From a virus: 36,615 bases of DNA. The stretch covers positions 1 to 36,615 of the IMG/VR virus record IMGVR_UViG_3300025128_000141; one strand, 5' to 3'. Position 1 is the first letter of the stretch; every line of letters starts with the position of its first letter. Shown here in pieces: positions 1-5,968 of the stretch. The position numbers and the translations under genes are program-made. Below the pieces are notes generated by a model. It searched no databases and was not told the origin of the DNA. It worked only from the letters and a program-made list of their open reading frames with translations.

Positions 1-127
1 AGTAAACCACAACAACATCATTTGCAATTTGCTGATTACTACTCTTGTGCATTAACTGGATATGCTGAAGGTCAACAAATATTACGTGAACAAGGTAGTG
101 AGGTTATAAATACTTTACAACTTACTA
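1..127. repeat. 127-bp terminal direct repeat, left copy
   Basis: Identical base for base to 36489-36615. It lies inside one open reading frame that continues across the two ends, so the ends belong together in a circle or a permuted or concatemeric molecule. The length of 127 matches the largest k-mer commonly used by de Bruijn assemblers, which favours an assembly overlap over a true phage terminal repeat. Confidence 0.97.
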
Positions 128-159
128 TTGGACATGAGTGTATAAAGATTGAAAAATGA
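1..159 (+). CDS. 3' part of junction-spanning 70-aa Cys-containing protein
   Basis: This is the C-terminal part of the gene whose start lies at 36435. Joining 36435-36488 to 1-159 gives one uninterrupted 70-codon frame ending in TGA at 157-159. The stop overlaps the next start as ATGA at 156, so translation is likely coupled to the exported Glu-rich protein. The whole protein has four cysteines (about residues 11, 18, 34 and 65) and a weakly hydrophobic N-terminus. I do not recognise a domain. Its neighbours are exported or membrane proteins of the lysis-side cassette, so an envelope location is possible but inferred. Confidence 0.8.
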   Translation, partial: SKPQQHHLQFADYYSCALTGYAEGQQILREQGSEVINTLQLTIGHECIKIEK

Positions 160-1406
160 GCAAAAAGAAATGGTATATTGGATTAGGGATTATATTATTA
201 TCAATGGTAGGATTTACCAATGCGGCGAATACATCAACCATCAGTGATAACTTACTTTCTAATAATTTTTATGATGATTGGAGTGGCACTAATGACCATT
301 TTCATGGCCCTAACATATTGGCTGGTGTGCATGATGAGTATCGTGAGCAAACTATTACCCTTTCGGATCATCTCGAAACTCACGAGATACAAGGCGTAAC
401 TCAATCACAGTTCCAAGCCGAGGTTTGGTTTTGGAATCAGTATGACCAATCAGTAACACTAACACAGGAGATAGTAGATTCAAATGGAACGCAGTATAAT
501 AACAGTATTACAATGTCTGGTACTTGTGATGGTTGGAATGGATGTGGATATGAAGATTCTCCTACCAACACTATTATCATTAATGATATTGCATCAGACT
601 ACGATATAACAACTAGGTTTAGTTTCTCGGTACCATCAAGACCAAACTATCATTACGCTGCTGATGTTCGTAACCCAGAGTTGTTTGTAACTTATGATCC
701 ATTTGTTTTGGATATGACTACAACACAAGATGTTGAGGAGTGGTTACAAGACTTTGAAGAAGAATATATAGACATATTTGAAGAGCAAGAGTTATTTTTT
801 ATAGACGAGCCAGAGCCTTTCATTGAAAATTTTTTGACATTTGAGCCAGAGGTCTATGAGTTCTTTGAGGAGATAGAATACTACGAGCCAGAGATAGAAA
901 TCTTAGAAGAGTTACCAGAAGAAATTATAGAAGAAATAATAGAGGAAATGCCAGAAGAAATTATGGAAGAGATTATAGAAGAGATGCCAGAAGAAATAGT
1001 AGAAGAAATTATCGAAGAGCTACCAGAGGAGATAATAGAAGAGGAGCCAGAAGAGATAAGTGAGGAGCCTAACATGGAGGAGATGCCAGAGGGAATAGAT
1101 ACATCTGAACCAGAGCAAGGTGATATAACTATAGGCAAGACAATCTTTGCAAAGGCCATAGAAGTAGATCAAGTTACATTTAGTATTATGTTACAGGAGC
1201 AACCTATAATGCAAGACGCTAATTTTTATGCACCAATAAATATTTATCCAGATCAAATTACGATCTTTGACGACAGGCAAATATATGGTAATATTAGTTA
1301 TGTCGTTAATGATCCAGTAACTGTGCATAATAATTTAATTGTAGGGAATTTAGAACGACAACAAGAGTTAAGACAAAAATTAGAGAGTATGCAATGGAGA
1401 AACTAA
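156..1406 (+). CDS. Exported Glu-rich repeat protein, function unknown
   Basis: The 416-residue protein begins with a clear signal peptide: MSKKKW, a hydrophobic stretch at about residues 7-20, and a likely cut after the Ala at 23 or 24. Residues about 25-190 are rich in aromatic, Asn and Thr residues and look like a secreted beta-sandwich, with a Cys pair around GTCDGWNGC. Residues about 195-315 are extremely acidic and include three near-perfect 12-residue repeats of the form PEEI(I/M/V)EEIIEE(M/L). A beta-rich tail of about 100 residues follows. It overlaps the preceding small gene by ATGA and the next gene by 13 bases. A role at the host envelope or virion surface is inference only. Confidence 0.85.
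   Translation: MSKKKWYIGLGIILLSMVGFTNAANTSTISDNLLSNNFYDDWSGTNDHFHGPNILAGVHDEYREQTITLSDHLETHEIQGVTQSQFQAEVWFWNQYDQSVTLTQEIVDSNGTQYNNSITMSGTCDGWNGCGYEDSPTNTIIINDIASDYDITTRFSFSVPSRPNYHYAADVRNPELFVTYDPFVLDMTTTQDVEEWLQDFEEEYIDIFEEQELFFIDEPEPFIENFLTFEPEVYEFFEEIEYYEPEIEILEELPEEIIEEIIEEMPEEIMEEIIEEMPEEIVEEIIEELPEEIIEEEPEEISEEPNMEEMPEGIDTSEPEQGDITIGKTIFAKAIEVDQVTFSIMLQEQPIMQDANFYAPINIYPDQITIFDDRQIYGNISYVVNDPVTVHNNLIVGNLERQQELRQKLESMQWRN
915..1022 (+). repeat. Three in-frame 36-bp tandem repeats (12-residue units)
   Basis: Units at 915-950, 951-986 and 987-1022 each encode PEEI-x-EEIIEE-x. A degenerate fourth part runs to about 1070. Most differences between units are synonymous or conservative (gaa/gag, att/ata), so selection acts on the protein repeat. 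The unit length is a multiple of three, so copy number can change without breaking the frame. Confidence 0.9.
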
Positions 1407-1747
1407 AAAATAATCTAGCTGGTATAGTTAGTCTAATTGGTGTAGTGGGTGCAATAGGAGCAGGGTTTACTACCTATGGAAAGTTGTTAGGTAATATATC
1501 CTCTCTTGAAGAAAAAGTATCAGATCTTGAATCAAGGCAATATGTAATAAATGAAACAGTAGATCTAACTGATACAAATAACAAGATTAATGATAACTAT
1601 GTAGCAGTTACAGATCGTATTACAACAATACAAAATGAATTAAATGCGTCTGCAAACAATCTAGGTATATTAGAAACTAGAATAGACTTGATGCAAACAC
1701 AAATAGAAGAGATGAAATTAGAAAACAGCAATCCAATGATGAGATAG
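1394..1747 (+). CDS. Small membrane-anchored coiled-coil protein
   Basis: The 117-residue protein has one N-terminal hydrophobic segment at about residues 9-32 (Gly- and Val-rich). A long predicted coiled coil follows from about residue 36, starting at ISSLEEKVSDLESRQ and continuing with heptad-like Leu and Ile spacing to the end. It starts inside the end of the upstream gene (13-base overlap), so translation is probably coupled. The topology resembles an inner-membrane spanin subunit or a holin accessory protein, but no family signature is visible, so the lysis role is only suggested by position next to the holin cassette across the circle junction. Confidence 0.8.
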   Translation: MEKLKNNLAGIVSLIGVVGAIGAGFTTYGKLLGNISSLEEKVSDLESRQYVINETVDLTDTNNKINDNYVAVTDRITTIQNELNASANNLGILETRIDLMQTQIEEMKLENSNPMMR

Positions 1748-1755
1748 GAGTAAAG

Positions 1756-1899
1756 ATGTTAGAAAAACTAAAAGAAATCGCCCATAAATTGCCATACAGT
1801 GATGTTTGGTACGATAAATGTGCTTGTGGTTACAAAAAATACAAACGCGTTGTGTGGGTTGCTCTGGCCGTTCTAGGACTAATTCTATTTTTAGCGTAG
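1756..1899 (+). CDS. Tiny C-terminal-anchored membrane protein (47 aa)
   Basis: The 47-codon frame has an AGGAG ribosome site at 1746-1750, well placed before ATG 1756. Residues 1-31 are polar and basic, with a C-x-C pair (22, 24) and several Tyr. Residues 32-47 form one hydrophobic segment, VVWVALAVLGLILFLA, ending at the stop. It sits in a string of small plus-strand genes, 4 bases before the next start. No family recognised. The layout suits a small tail-anchored inner-membrane protein. Confidence 0.7.
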   Translation: MLEKLKEIAHKLPYSDVWYDKCACGYKKYKRVVWVALAVLGLILFLA

Positions 1900-1903
1900 T
1901 AAA

Positions 1904-2167
1904 ATGGCCAAGAAAGATCCAAGACTAGCAAGAGCAGGTGTTAGTGGTTACAATAAACCAAAAAGGACACCTAACCACCCAAAAAAATCACATGTGGTTG
2001 TTGCTAAACAAGGCGACAAAGTAAAAACAATACGTTTTGGACAACAAGGCAAGACAGGCGACAAGACTATGACACCAAGAGCAAAGTCATTCAAAGCGCG
2101 TCATGCAAAAAATATAGCAAAAGGTAAAATGTCGGCTGCGTTTTGGGCCAACAAAGTAAAATGGTAG
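1904..2167 (+). CDS. Conserved small basic phage protein
   Basis: The protein has 87 residues and is strongly basic, opening MAKKDPRLARAGVSGYNKPK and ending ARHAKNIAKGKMSAAFWANKVKW. I recall close relatives in many marine phage contigs, always short and Lys-rich, without assigned function. The high charge and lack of a hydrophobic core fit binding to nucleic acid, for example inside the capsid, but this is inference. It starts 4 bases after the previous stop and overlaps the next gene by 7 bases. Confidence 0.82.
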   Translation: MAKKDPRLARAGVSGYNKPKRTPNHPKKSHVVVAKQGDKVKTIRFGQQGKTGDKTMTPRAKSFKARHAKNIAKGKMSAAFWANKVKW

Positions 2168-2523
2168 ATATTAGTTATCTGGCAGCACCATATAGTTTAG
2201 GTGGCATTAGCACTGAATACGACAGGATGCAAAGATACTCTATGATAACTAGGCAGGCATGGCTATTATTTAAACAAGGTATTAACATTTACAGTCCTGT
2301 TACATTACATCACACAATACAAAGATATGGCAGAATAGATCTAACTACTAGACAGTGGATGAAATACGACTGTGCTTACTTGCAACACTGCAAGGATATG
2401 TATGTATTAATGATAGATGATTGGGATGTTAGCACTGGTGTACTAGCGGAGATAGATTTTGCCAAAGCAAATCACATTCCTATATTATTTATTGAGCCTA
2501 ATGAATTTGTATTAAATGGTTAG
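2161..2523 (+). CDS. DUF1937-like (nucleoside deoxyribosyltransferase fold) protein
   Basis: From ATG 2161 the protein has 120 residues and begins VDISYLAAPYS, the first strand and loop of the DUF1937/DUF4406 group related to nucleoside 2-deoxyribosyltransferases. The centre has a DCAYLQHCKDMYVL strand and a later segment GVLAEIDFAKANHIPILFI, whose Glu sits where the family has its catalytic acid. This group may act on nucleosides or nucleotides, but activity is unproven. An upstream ATG at 2143 adds six residues. I prefer 2161 because the fold starts there and it sits at the stop of the previous gene. Its stop overlaps the stop of the convergent phosphoesterase gene. Confidence 0.75.
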   Translation: MVDISYLAAPYSLGGISTEYDRMQRYSMITRQAWLLFKQGINIYSPVTLHHTIQRYGRIDLTTRQWMKYDCAYLQHCKDMYVLMIDDWDVSTGVLAEIDFAKANHIPILFIEPNEFVLNG

Positions 2524-3218
2524 ACTATAGTTTCAATCCAGTTGCCATCATCATCTAATACCATTGGTAATAATCTTGGCATACCTTCTATAATTATGCC
2601 ACATCCTAATACAAATCTTGTGGAAAAATTTTTAGCATAACTAAATGCCATAGACTTTTGATTTATTAAACAGCCTACTTGCATACCCCAGTACAAATCA
2701 TCTGGGTTGGCCCAGTATCCAATACTAAACTTTGTATGGTAGTGTCCTTGCACACAATTCATAGCCATAGTTTGTGATACTTTTAGCACATCTGCTGATC
2801 TGCCATGCGTAAAGTATACACTCTTACCATTACACATTTGTAATTTTAAATCGTCTACCCACTGCCATTTTTTTGTGCCAAGAAACTCACCGTATGGTCG
2901 CAAGAACTGTGCTGACATACCATATTTGATAGCTCTCCTATAAACTAAAGAGCTATGGTTACTGTGGACTTCTGTTACATTTGGAAATATTGATTCTAAT
3001 TCTTTGATGTAATTTTTAGATACTGTAAGCTCATCTCCTATAGACGGTAGATCTGGATTGTGTTCATGAAAACTTATTGCATGAAAATCAAGCAAATCGC
3101 CTATATTGACTACAAAATCTGGTTTAAATTGTTTTTTTATTTCTCGTAAAAAATCAAAGCTATCCTTATGATGGTAAGGAATATGCAAATCTGAAATTAC
3201 TAGCACGCATCTATTCAT
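2520..3218 (-). CDS. Calcineurin-like metallophosphoesterase
   Basis: The 232-residue protein starts at the ATG at 3218, which has a strong GAGGAGGG ribosome site; a longer frame to 3287 lacks one and would overlap the promoter. Metal-binding motifs are in order: D10-x-H12 (SDLHIP), G40-D41 with D44 (NIGDLLD), N87-H88 (SNHSS), then FTHG and GHYH. The usual GNHD/E motif is SNHSS here, so the Gly and acidic residue are missing although the metal-binding Asn and the catalytic His remain. The substrate could be nucleic acid, nucleotide or phosphoprotein and cannot be told. It is a single-gene minus transcript among plus-strand genes, with its own promoter, which suggests separate control. Confidence 0.88.
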   Translation of the reverse strand: MNRCVLVISDLHIPYHHKDSFDFLREIKKQFKPDFVVNIGDLLDFHAISFHEHNPDLPSIGDELTVSKNYIKELESIFPNVTEVHSNHSSLVYRRAIKYGMSAQFLRPYGEFLGTKKWQWVDDLKLQMCNGKSVYFTHGRSADVLKVSQTMAMNCVQGHYHTKFSIGYWANPDDLYWGMQVGCLINQKSMAFSYAKNFSTRFVLGCGIIIEGMPRLLPMVLDDDGNWIETIV

Positions 3219-3219
3219 A

Positions 3220-3247
3220 TTGCCCTCCTCGCAATTTATGTTATAAT
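3220..3247 (+). promoter_or_regulatory. Sigma-70-like promoter for the small basic genes
   Basis: TTGCCC at 3220-3225, a 16-base spacer and a perfect TATAAT at 3242-3247 precede the gene at 3286, which has an AGGAGG ribosome site at 3271-3276. The -10 lies in the perfect palindrome GTTATAATAAC (3240-3250). Assigned by eye. Confidence 0.55.
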
Positions 3248-3271
3248 AACACTGTTCGTAACTAATAACAA
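3243..3271 (-). promoter_or_regulatory. Sigma-70-like promoter for the phosphoesterase gene
   Basis: On the minus strand TTGTTA (3271-3266), a 17-base spacer and TATTAT (3248-3243) precede the phosphoesterase start at 3218. Its -10 shares the palindrome GTTATAATAAC with the opposing plus-strand promoter, so the two promoters occlude one another. Confidence 0.5.
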
Positions 3272-3285
3272 GGAGGACAGTTAAC

Positions 3286-3414
3286 ATGCCTATGGGTAAA
3301 GGAACTTATGGCTCAAAAAGAGGTAGGCCAGCAAAAAAAGGTGGTATGACTAAAAAACAAAAAACATTACCACCAGCACTTAAAAAAGCAATTATGAAAT
3401 CGAAGAAAAAGTAA
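3286..3414 (+). CDS. Tiny Lys-rich conserved phage protein (42 aa)
   Basis: Starts with MPMGKGTYGSKRGRP and ends in KSKKK. About one third of residues are Lys or Arg and there is no hydrophobic core. The AGGAGG site at 3271-3276 and the upstream TATAAT promoter support expression. I recall very similar short proteins in marine phage contigs. The stop overlaps the next start as TAATG, so translation is coupled. A GTTAAC site lies directly before the start codon (3280-3285). Nucleic-acid or capsid-interior binding is an inference from charge. Confidence 0.8.
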   Translation: MPMGKGTYGSKRGRPAKKGGMTKKQKTLPPALKKAIMKSKKK

Positions 3415-3566
3415 TGGCTAAAAGAGGATTATACGCAAACATACATGCCAAGCGTAAAAGAATAGCGTCTGGTAGTGGAGAACGTATGAGAAAAAAAGGT
3501 GCTAAAGGCGCTCCAACAGAGGCTAACTTTAGAAGAGCTGCAAAAACTGCAAAGAAAAGAAAATGA
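3414..3566 (+). CDS. Small Arg/Lys-rich conserved phage protein (50 aa)
   Basis: The 50-residue protein opens MAKRGLYANIHAKRKRIASG, followed by SGERMRKKGAKGAPT, and ends in a basic AKTAKKRK tail. This GLYANI-x-AKRKRI pattern is one I recall as recurrent in marine phages, of unknown function. It is coupled to the upstream gene by TAATG at 3412-3416 and to the downstream zinc-ribbon gene by ATGA at 3563-3566. The three genes form a compact unit. Confidence 0.82.
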   Translation: MAKRGLYANIHAKRKRIASGSGERMRKKGAKGAPTEANFRRAAKTAKKRK

Positions 3567-3718
3567 AGTGTTGGTATTGCGCTAACGATCTTATCTGGGG
3601 AGGCGACCACGACATTGAAGAAGAGGATGAAGAGTATGTTATGGAAACAAACTTATCATGCCCCAACTGCAATGCCTTTGTGTTGACCTTTTTACCTAAA
3701 GATCAGGATCATTCTTGA
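3563..3718 (+). CDS. Small zinc-ribbon protein (51 aa)
   Basis: Two cysteine pairs, C3-x2-C6 and C33-x2-C36, flank an acidic loop (residues 15-24, DHDIEEEDEE). This is a typical four-Cys zinc ribbon. The start overlaps the previous stop as ATGA. The last 23 bases overlap the end of the convergent minus-strand gene at 3696. Zinc ribbons of this size usually bind nucleic acid or protein partners. No specific partner is visible. Confidence 0.82.
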   Translation: MKCWYCANDLIWGGDHDIEEEDEEYVMETNLSCPNCNAFVLTFLPKDQDHS

Positions 3719-3914
3719 TTAAATCTTTTAGTTTTTCAAGGTAAACTATTGCGTCCCACAATTCTTCTTGGATGTCATCTATCCAATGTGTTGTGCGTTT
3801 AGTAGCATCTTTCATAGTATCACCGTATGTAACCATACCGTTGTTTGCTCTGTCGTTTGCGCGTTCTATTATAGATGCTACTAGCGGATCTTTTGTAAGT
3901 TTAAAATCTGTCAT
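3696..3914 (-). CDS. Small MazG-like (all-alpha NTP pyrophosphohydrolase) protein
   Basis: The protein has 72 residues. The segment IIERANDRANNGMVTYGDTM, followed by WIDDIQEELWDAIVYLEKLKD, resembles the short phage MazG-type helical bundle. The E-E-x2-D pattern (QEELWDAIVY) corresponds to the metal-binding helix. It is shorter than bacterial MazG domains, so it would act as a multimer if active. Expected role: hydrolysis of non-canonical NTPs or alarmone-linked nucleotides. This assignment is moderate. It starts in a TAATG overlap with the nuclease gene upstream and is the last gene of the minus early operon. Confidence 0.7.
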   Translation of the reverse strand: MTDFKLTKDPLVASIIERANDRANNGMVTYGDTMKDATKRTTHWIDDIQEELWDAIVYLEKLKDLIKNDPDL

Positions 3915-4804
3915 TAAAACTCCGTGTTATTCCAATGTGAACAAAACTTGTTGACTGCGCAATAGTGAGTGCAACGAGTGTCCTCACCTTTACGTAGCAC
4001 AATCAAACATCCTTTGCCTTCTGTCATATTATTGTTGGCCATGTATTCTTTAGCATCTTCTAATGTAGGCAACAATCTAACAGCTGACTTCCTGCCATCT
4101 TTCATTACAGCATACTGATCGTCTTTACGCCAACGTTCTTTTGGAGTACATATAGGCGGCTCTTCTTGACTTTCTGCTTGTTGATGTAAACTTATACGTT
4201 CTTTGATGTAAGCGTCTTGCTCTTCTGGTTTCCAACGTTTTATGGGTATCATAACACTTTGTTGCTTTGGATAGTTTTCAGAAGTCATTGATTTCAATTT
4301 ACTCCAATCACGTAATATAGCCATGATCTGTAATGATTTTACTTTGATCTTAATCTTGTCATCTGTGTTTCTGATTAGCCAGTCTAGTATGTTTAGTTGC
4401 GCCTCCCATTCTGTTTTACCAGTGGTTAGCGCATCCATAGCAGACCATGCAGAAGTAACTTTGAAGTCAATAAGTTGTCCGTCTTTTGACAAGTAATCAA
4501 ATGTGCCAGATAGTTTCCAACCATTTGTTATCTCGTTATTAACAAACACCCTACGTTCTGTTATGTCCTCTGTGTTTTCAGAAGCACGTTCAATAATGTG
4601 ATGGACAGACTGTCCCAGCAAACTCCATATCCGATCAGACACATCTTCTTGCAAGACTTCCCAAAACCTTTGCTCCAACACTCTTATACGTGGTGGTTTT
4701 AGTAATCTTGTAGCAGATATGTCGCTACCTTGTGAGTCGTAAGGATCGTTAGCCACTGCGCGTACAATTGCTTGTGGCAGCTTTTGTGTATTAGTAAGTT
4801 CCAT
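3914..4804 (-). CDS. PD-(D/E)XK exonuclease, Cas4/YqaJ-like
   Basis: The 296-residue protein shows the nuclease core in order: an H69-x2-E72 helix (GQSVHHIIER), D103 (SGTFDYL), D113-F-K115 (LIDFKVTS) and a Q136 helix (WEAQLNIL). The C-terminus carries C266, C278, C282 and C288 (CTHYC...KFC), like the Cas4/AddB iron-sulphur cluster. It is therefore probably an Fe-S nuclease that resects double-stranded DNA for recombination or packaging. It sits directly downstream of the SSB-like gene, a common pairing of exonuclease and strand-binding protein in phages. The start has a short GGGAG sequence just upstream. Similarity to CRISPR Cas4 is only by fold; no CRISPR elements are present. Confidence 0.85.
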   Translation of the reverse strand: MELTNTQKLPQAIVRAVANDPYDSQGSDISATRLLKPPRIRVLEQRFWEVLQEDVSDRIWSLLGQSVHHIIERASENTEDITERRVFVNNEITNGWKLSGTFDYLSKDGQLIDFKVTSAWSAMDALTTGKTEWEAQLNILDWLIRNTDDKIKIKVKSLQIMAILRDWSKLKSMTSENYPKQQSVMIPIKRWKPEEQDAYIKERISLHQQAESQEEPPICTPKERWRKDDQYAVMKDGRKSAVRLLPTLEDAKEYMANNNMTEGKGCLIVLRKGEDTRCTHYCAVNKFCSHWNNTEF

Positions 4805-4819
4805 ACTCCCAATTCCTTA

Positions 4820-5437
4820 CTAAAACGGTACGCGATCAGAATCTGTAAAGTCTGGCAAGTCTGTACTATTATTACCATCTCCAAGATCATGCGAGCCAGA
4901 CAGTTCTTTGCTCTTCAGTATAATGTTTCTTATGCCCTCTGATAGCTCATTAAAACTATCACGATCACCTTTTTGATAATCGTCTATAGAAAACATTATG
5001 CTGTCGTGGTGCTGGTCATCCATAGCTTCTTCTTTTGGCAAAGGCATGATAGAGGCAACTCTAGGCCTACCGTTCTTACCCTCCATAACATTAAGATAGC
5101 ATGGCACGCCTAACAGTTTAGTAATATCAAATCCTTTTTTTTCTGTTTCTGTAAATGCCCTGCCCCTCCATGCAGATAAGTCTGCACCAAGATTAGACTT
5201 CTCGTGTAATGATAATGTGTAAAACTTGCTTAGTGTAAGCGGCTCTCCGTTCATATCATTTTTATGTGCTGGCACTTCCCAGATAATCATGCACTGCCTT
5301 TTGTATGTAACATTGCCATCATAGTTATTCTCTTGTGTCCCAAGATCTATGACGTTTACACACCTCGCCTTATGCACGCCAGTTGGCACTTGTGGAAATG
5401 TTGATTGTTGTTCGTTAGTTGTAGCTATAATATTCAT
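4820..5437 (-). CDS. Single-strand DNA-binding-like protein
   Basis: The 205-residue protein has a beta-rich core (about residues 15-130: PTGVHKARCVNVIDL, then CMIIWEVP, LGVPCYLNV and RPRVASIMPLP), resembling the SSB-like proteins encoded beside Cas4-type exonucleases in phages. The C-terminus is a disordered acidic tail ending DFTDSDRVPF. That closely copies the E. coli SSB tip DFDDDIPF, which recruits host repair and replication proteins. It is the first gene of the minus early operon, with an AAGGATT-type ribosome site and a divergent promoter upstream. OB fold is inferred, not proven. Confidence 0.72.
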   Translation of the reverse strand: MNIIATTNEQQSTFPQVPTGVHKARCVNVIDLGTQENNYDGNVTYKRQCMIIWEVPAHKNDMNGEPLTLSKFYTLSLHEKSNLGADLSAWRGRAFTETEKKGFDITKLLGVPCYLNVMEGKNGRPRVASIMPLPKEEAMDDQHHDSIMFSIDDYQKGDRDSFNELSEGIRNIILKSKELSGSHDLGDGNNSTDLPDFTDSDRVPF

Positions 5438-5475
5438 TGTTTAATCCTTTTTTTATATTTACTATTATGTGGATT

Positions 5476-5503
5476 ATTATGATGATTATTAACGTTAAGT
5501 CAA
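5476..5503 (-). promoter_or_regulatory. Early minus-strand promoter
   Basis: On the minus strand TTGACT (5503-5498), 16 bases and CATAAT (5481-5476) precede the SSB-like gene. The 10-bp palindrome TTAACGTTAA (5489-5498) fills the start of the spacer next to the -35, an ideal place for repression. Confidence 0.6.
5489..5498. promoter_or_regulatory. Candidate operator TTAACGTTAA
   Basis: A perfect 10-bp palindrome lies in the divergent control region between the SSB-like gene and the Cro-like gene. The extended form TAACGTTAAGTCAAT recurs almost unchanged at 13109-13122 in the promoter of the resolvase-like gene. Proposed binding site of the Cro-like protein encoded next to it. Confidence 0.5.
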
Positions 5504-5511
5504 TACAATAG

Positions 5512-5540
5512 TTGACTTTAATTAAGTTATTTTATAGTAT
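5512..5540 (+). promoter_or_regulatory. Promoter for the Cro-like gene
   Basis: TTGACT at 5512-5517 is followed by TATAGT at 5533-5538 (15-base spacer) or TAGTAT at 5535-5540 (17-base spacer). A GAGG-type ribosome site at 5554-5557 precedes ATG 5566. It is back to back with the minus early promoter, the classic arrangement of a phage switch region. Confidence 0.5.
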
Positions 5541-5565
5541 ATGTTTATTAACATGAGGTAACATT

Positions 5566-5784
5566 ATGAGTGAATTATACGAAATAGCTAAAGAGCGCAA
5601 GATAGAGATTGTGTCAAAATATGGTGGCAGAAATTTAGCTAGGATCTTGAACATCAGCCACCCTGCTGTGTCTAAGTGGGAAGTTATACCACCATTGAGA
5701 GCTTATCAGATTGCACACTTGGGCGATTATGACTTGGAGTACATGAGGCCAGATCTAATTGAGGCATTGTCAATAAACACATAG
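5566..5784 (+). CDS. Cro-like helix-turn-helix repressor
   Basis: The 72-residue protein has one helix-turn-helix. Helix 2 is NLARILNI at 23-30 and the recognition helix is HPAVSKWEVI at 32-41, the A-x-S-K-W pattern of Cro and YdaS proteins. It is nearly the same size as lambda Cro. It is divergently transcribed from the minus early operon and precedes the replication genes. No CI-type partner or integrase is present, so it is probably a timing switch in a lytic programme rather than a lysogeny regulator. Likely targets are the GTTAA repeats in the five control regions. Confidence 0.85.
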   Translation: MSELYEIAKERKIEIVSKYGGRNLARILNISHPAVSKWEVIPPLRAYQIAHLGDYDLEYMRPDLIEALSINT

Positions 5785-5822
5785 ATTTCAATGACTTATG
5801 TGTATGGCACTGCTATTGATCT

Positions 5823-5863
5823 GCTATAATTTTGCTATGTTTTTGCCAATAGCAAAGTATAGC
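5823..5863. other. Strong imperfect hairpin between cro and the replication genes
   Basis: GCTATA (5823-5828) pairs with TATAGC (5858-5863), and TTTGCTAT (5831-5838) pairs with ATAGCAAA (5849-5856). That gives 14 base pairs with one small internal loop and a 10-base loop. No T-run follows, so it is not a standard terminator. The left arm also contains TGCTATAAT (5822-5830), an extended -10 match. It could be an attenuator, a small RNA or a processing site. Confidence 0.5.
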
Positions 5864-5921
5864 TCTTCAACTGCACCTGCAACTACTAACAAGATAGTAA
5901 TACATACAATACATAAAACGC

Positions 5922-5949
5922 TTGACATTGGTTAACTGATGATTAAAAT
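5922..5949 (+). promoter_or_regulatory. Strong promoter for the replication operon
   Basis: A perfect TTGACA (5922-5927), 16-base spacer and TAAAAT (5944-5949) lie 20 bases before ATG 5969. The spacer contains GTTAAC (5931-5936), and further GTTAA copies lie between the -10 and the start codon, so repressor binding would block polymerase directly. Confidence 0.65.
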
Positions 5950-5966
5950 CGTTAATCGAGGTTAAG
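5931..5966 (+). promoter_or_regulatory. Phased GTTAA operator or iteron array
   Basis: GTTAA occurs at 5931, 5951 and 5961, with GATTAA at 5941: four related elements at 10-base steps (one shifted by a base), all facing one side of the helix. They overlap the replication promoter spacer, the -10 and the ribosome site of the first gene (CGAGG at 5957-5961). They could be Cro operators or, because replication genes follow, iterons of an origin. Confidence 0.5.
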
Positions 5967-5968
5967 AT

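Noticed and set aside
881-1159. Ser/Ile-rich minus-strand frame of 92 codons
   Set aside because: It is the mirror of the Glu-rich repeat (gaa/gag read backwards) and has no start signals.
3914-4804. Cas4-like nuclease as evidence for a CRISPR system
   Set aside because: No repeats, spacers or other Cas genes are visible; the pairing with an SSB-like gene is the usual phage recombination arrangement.
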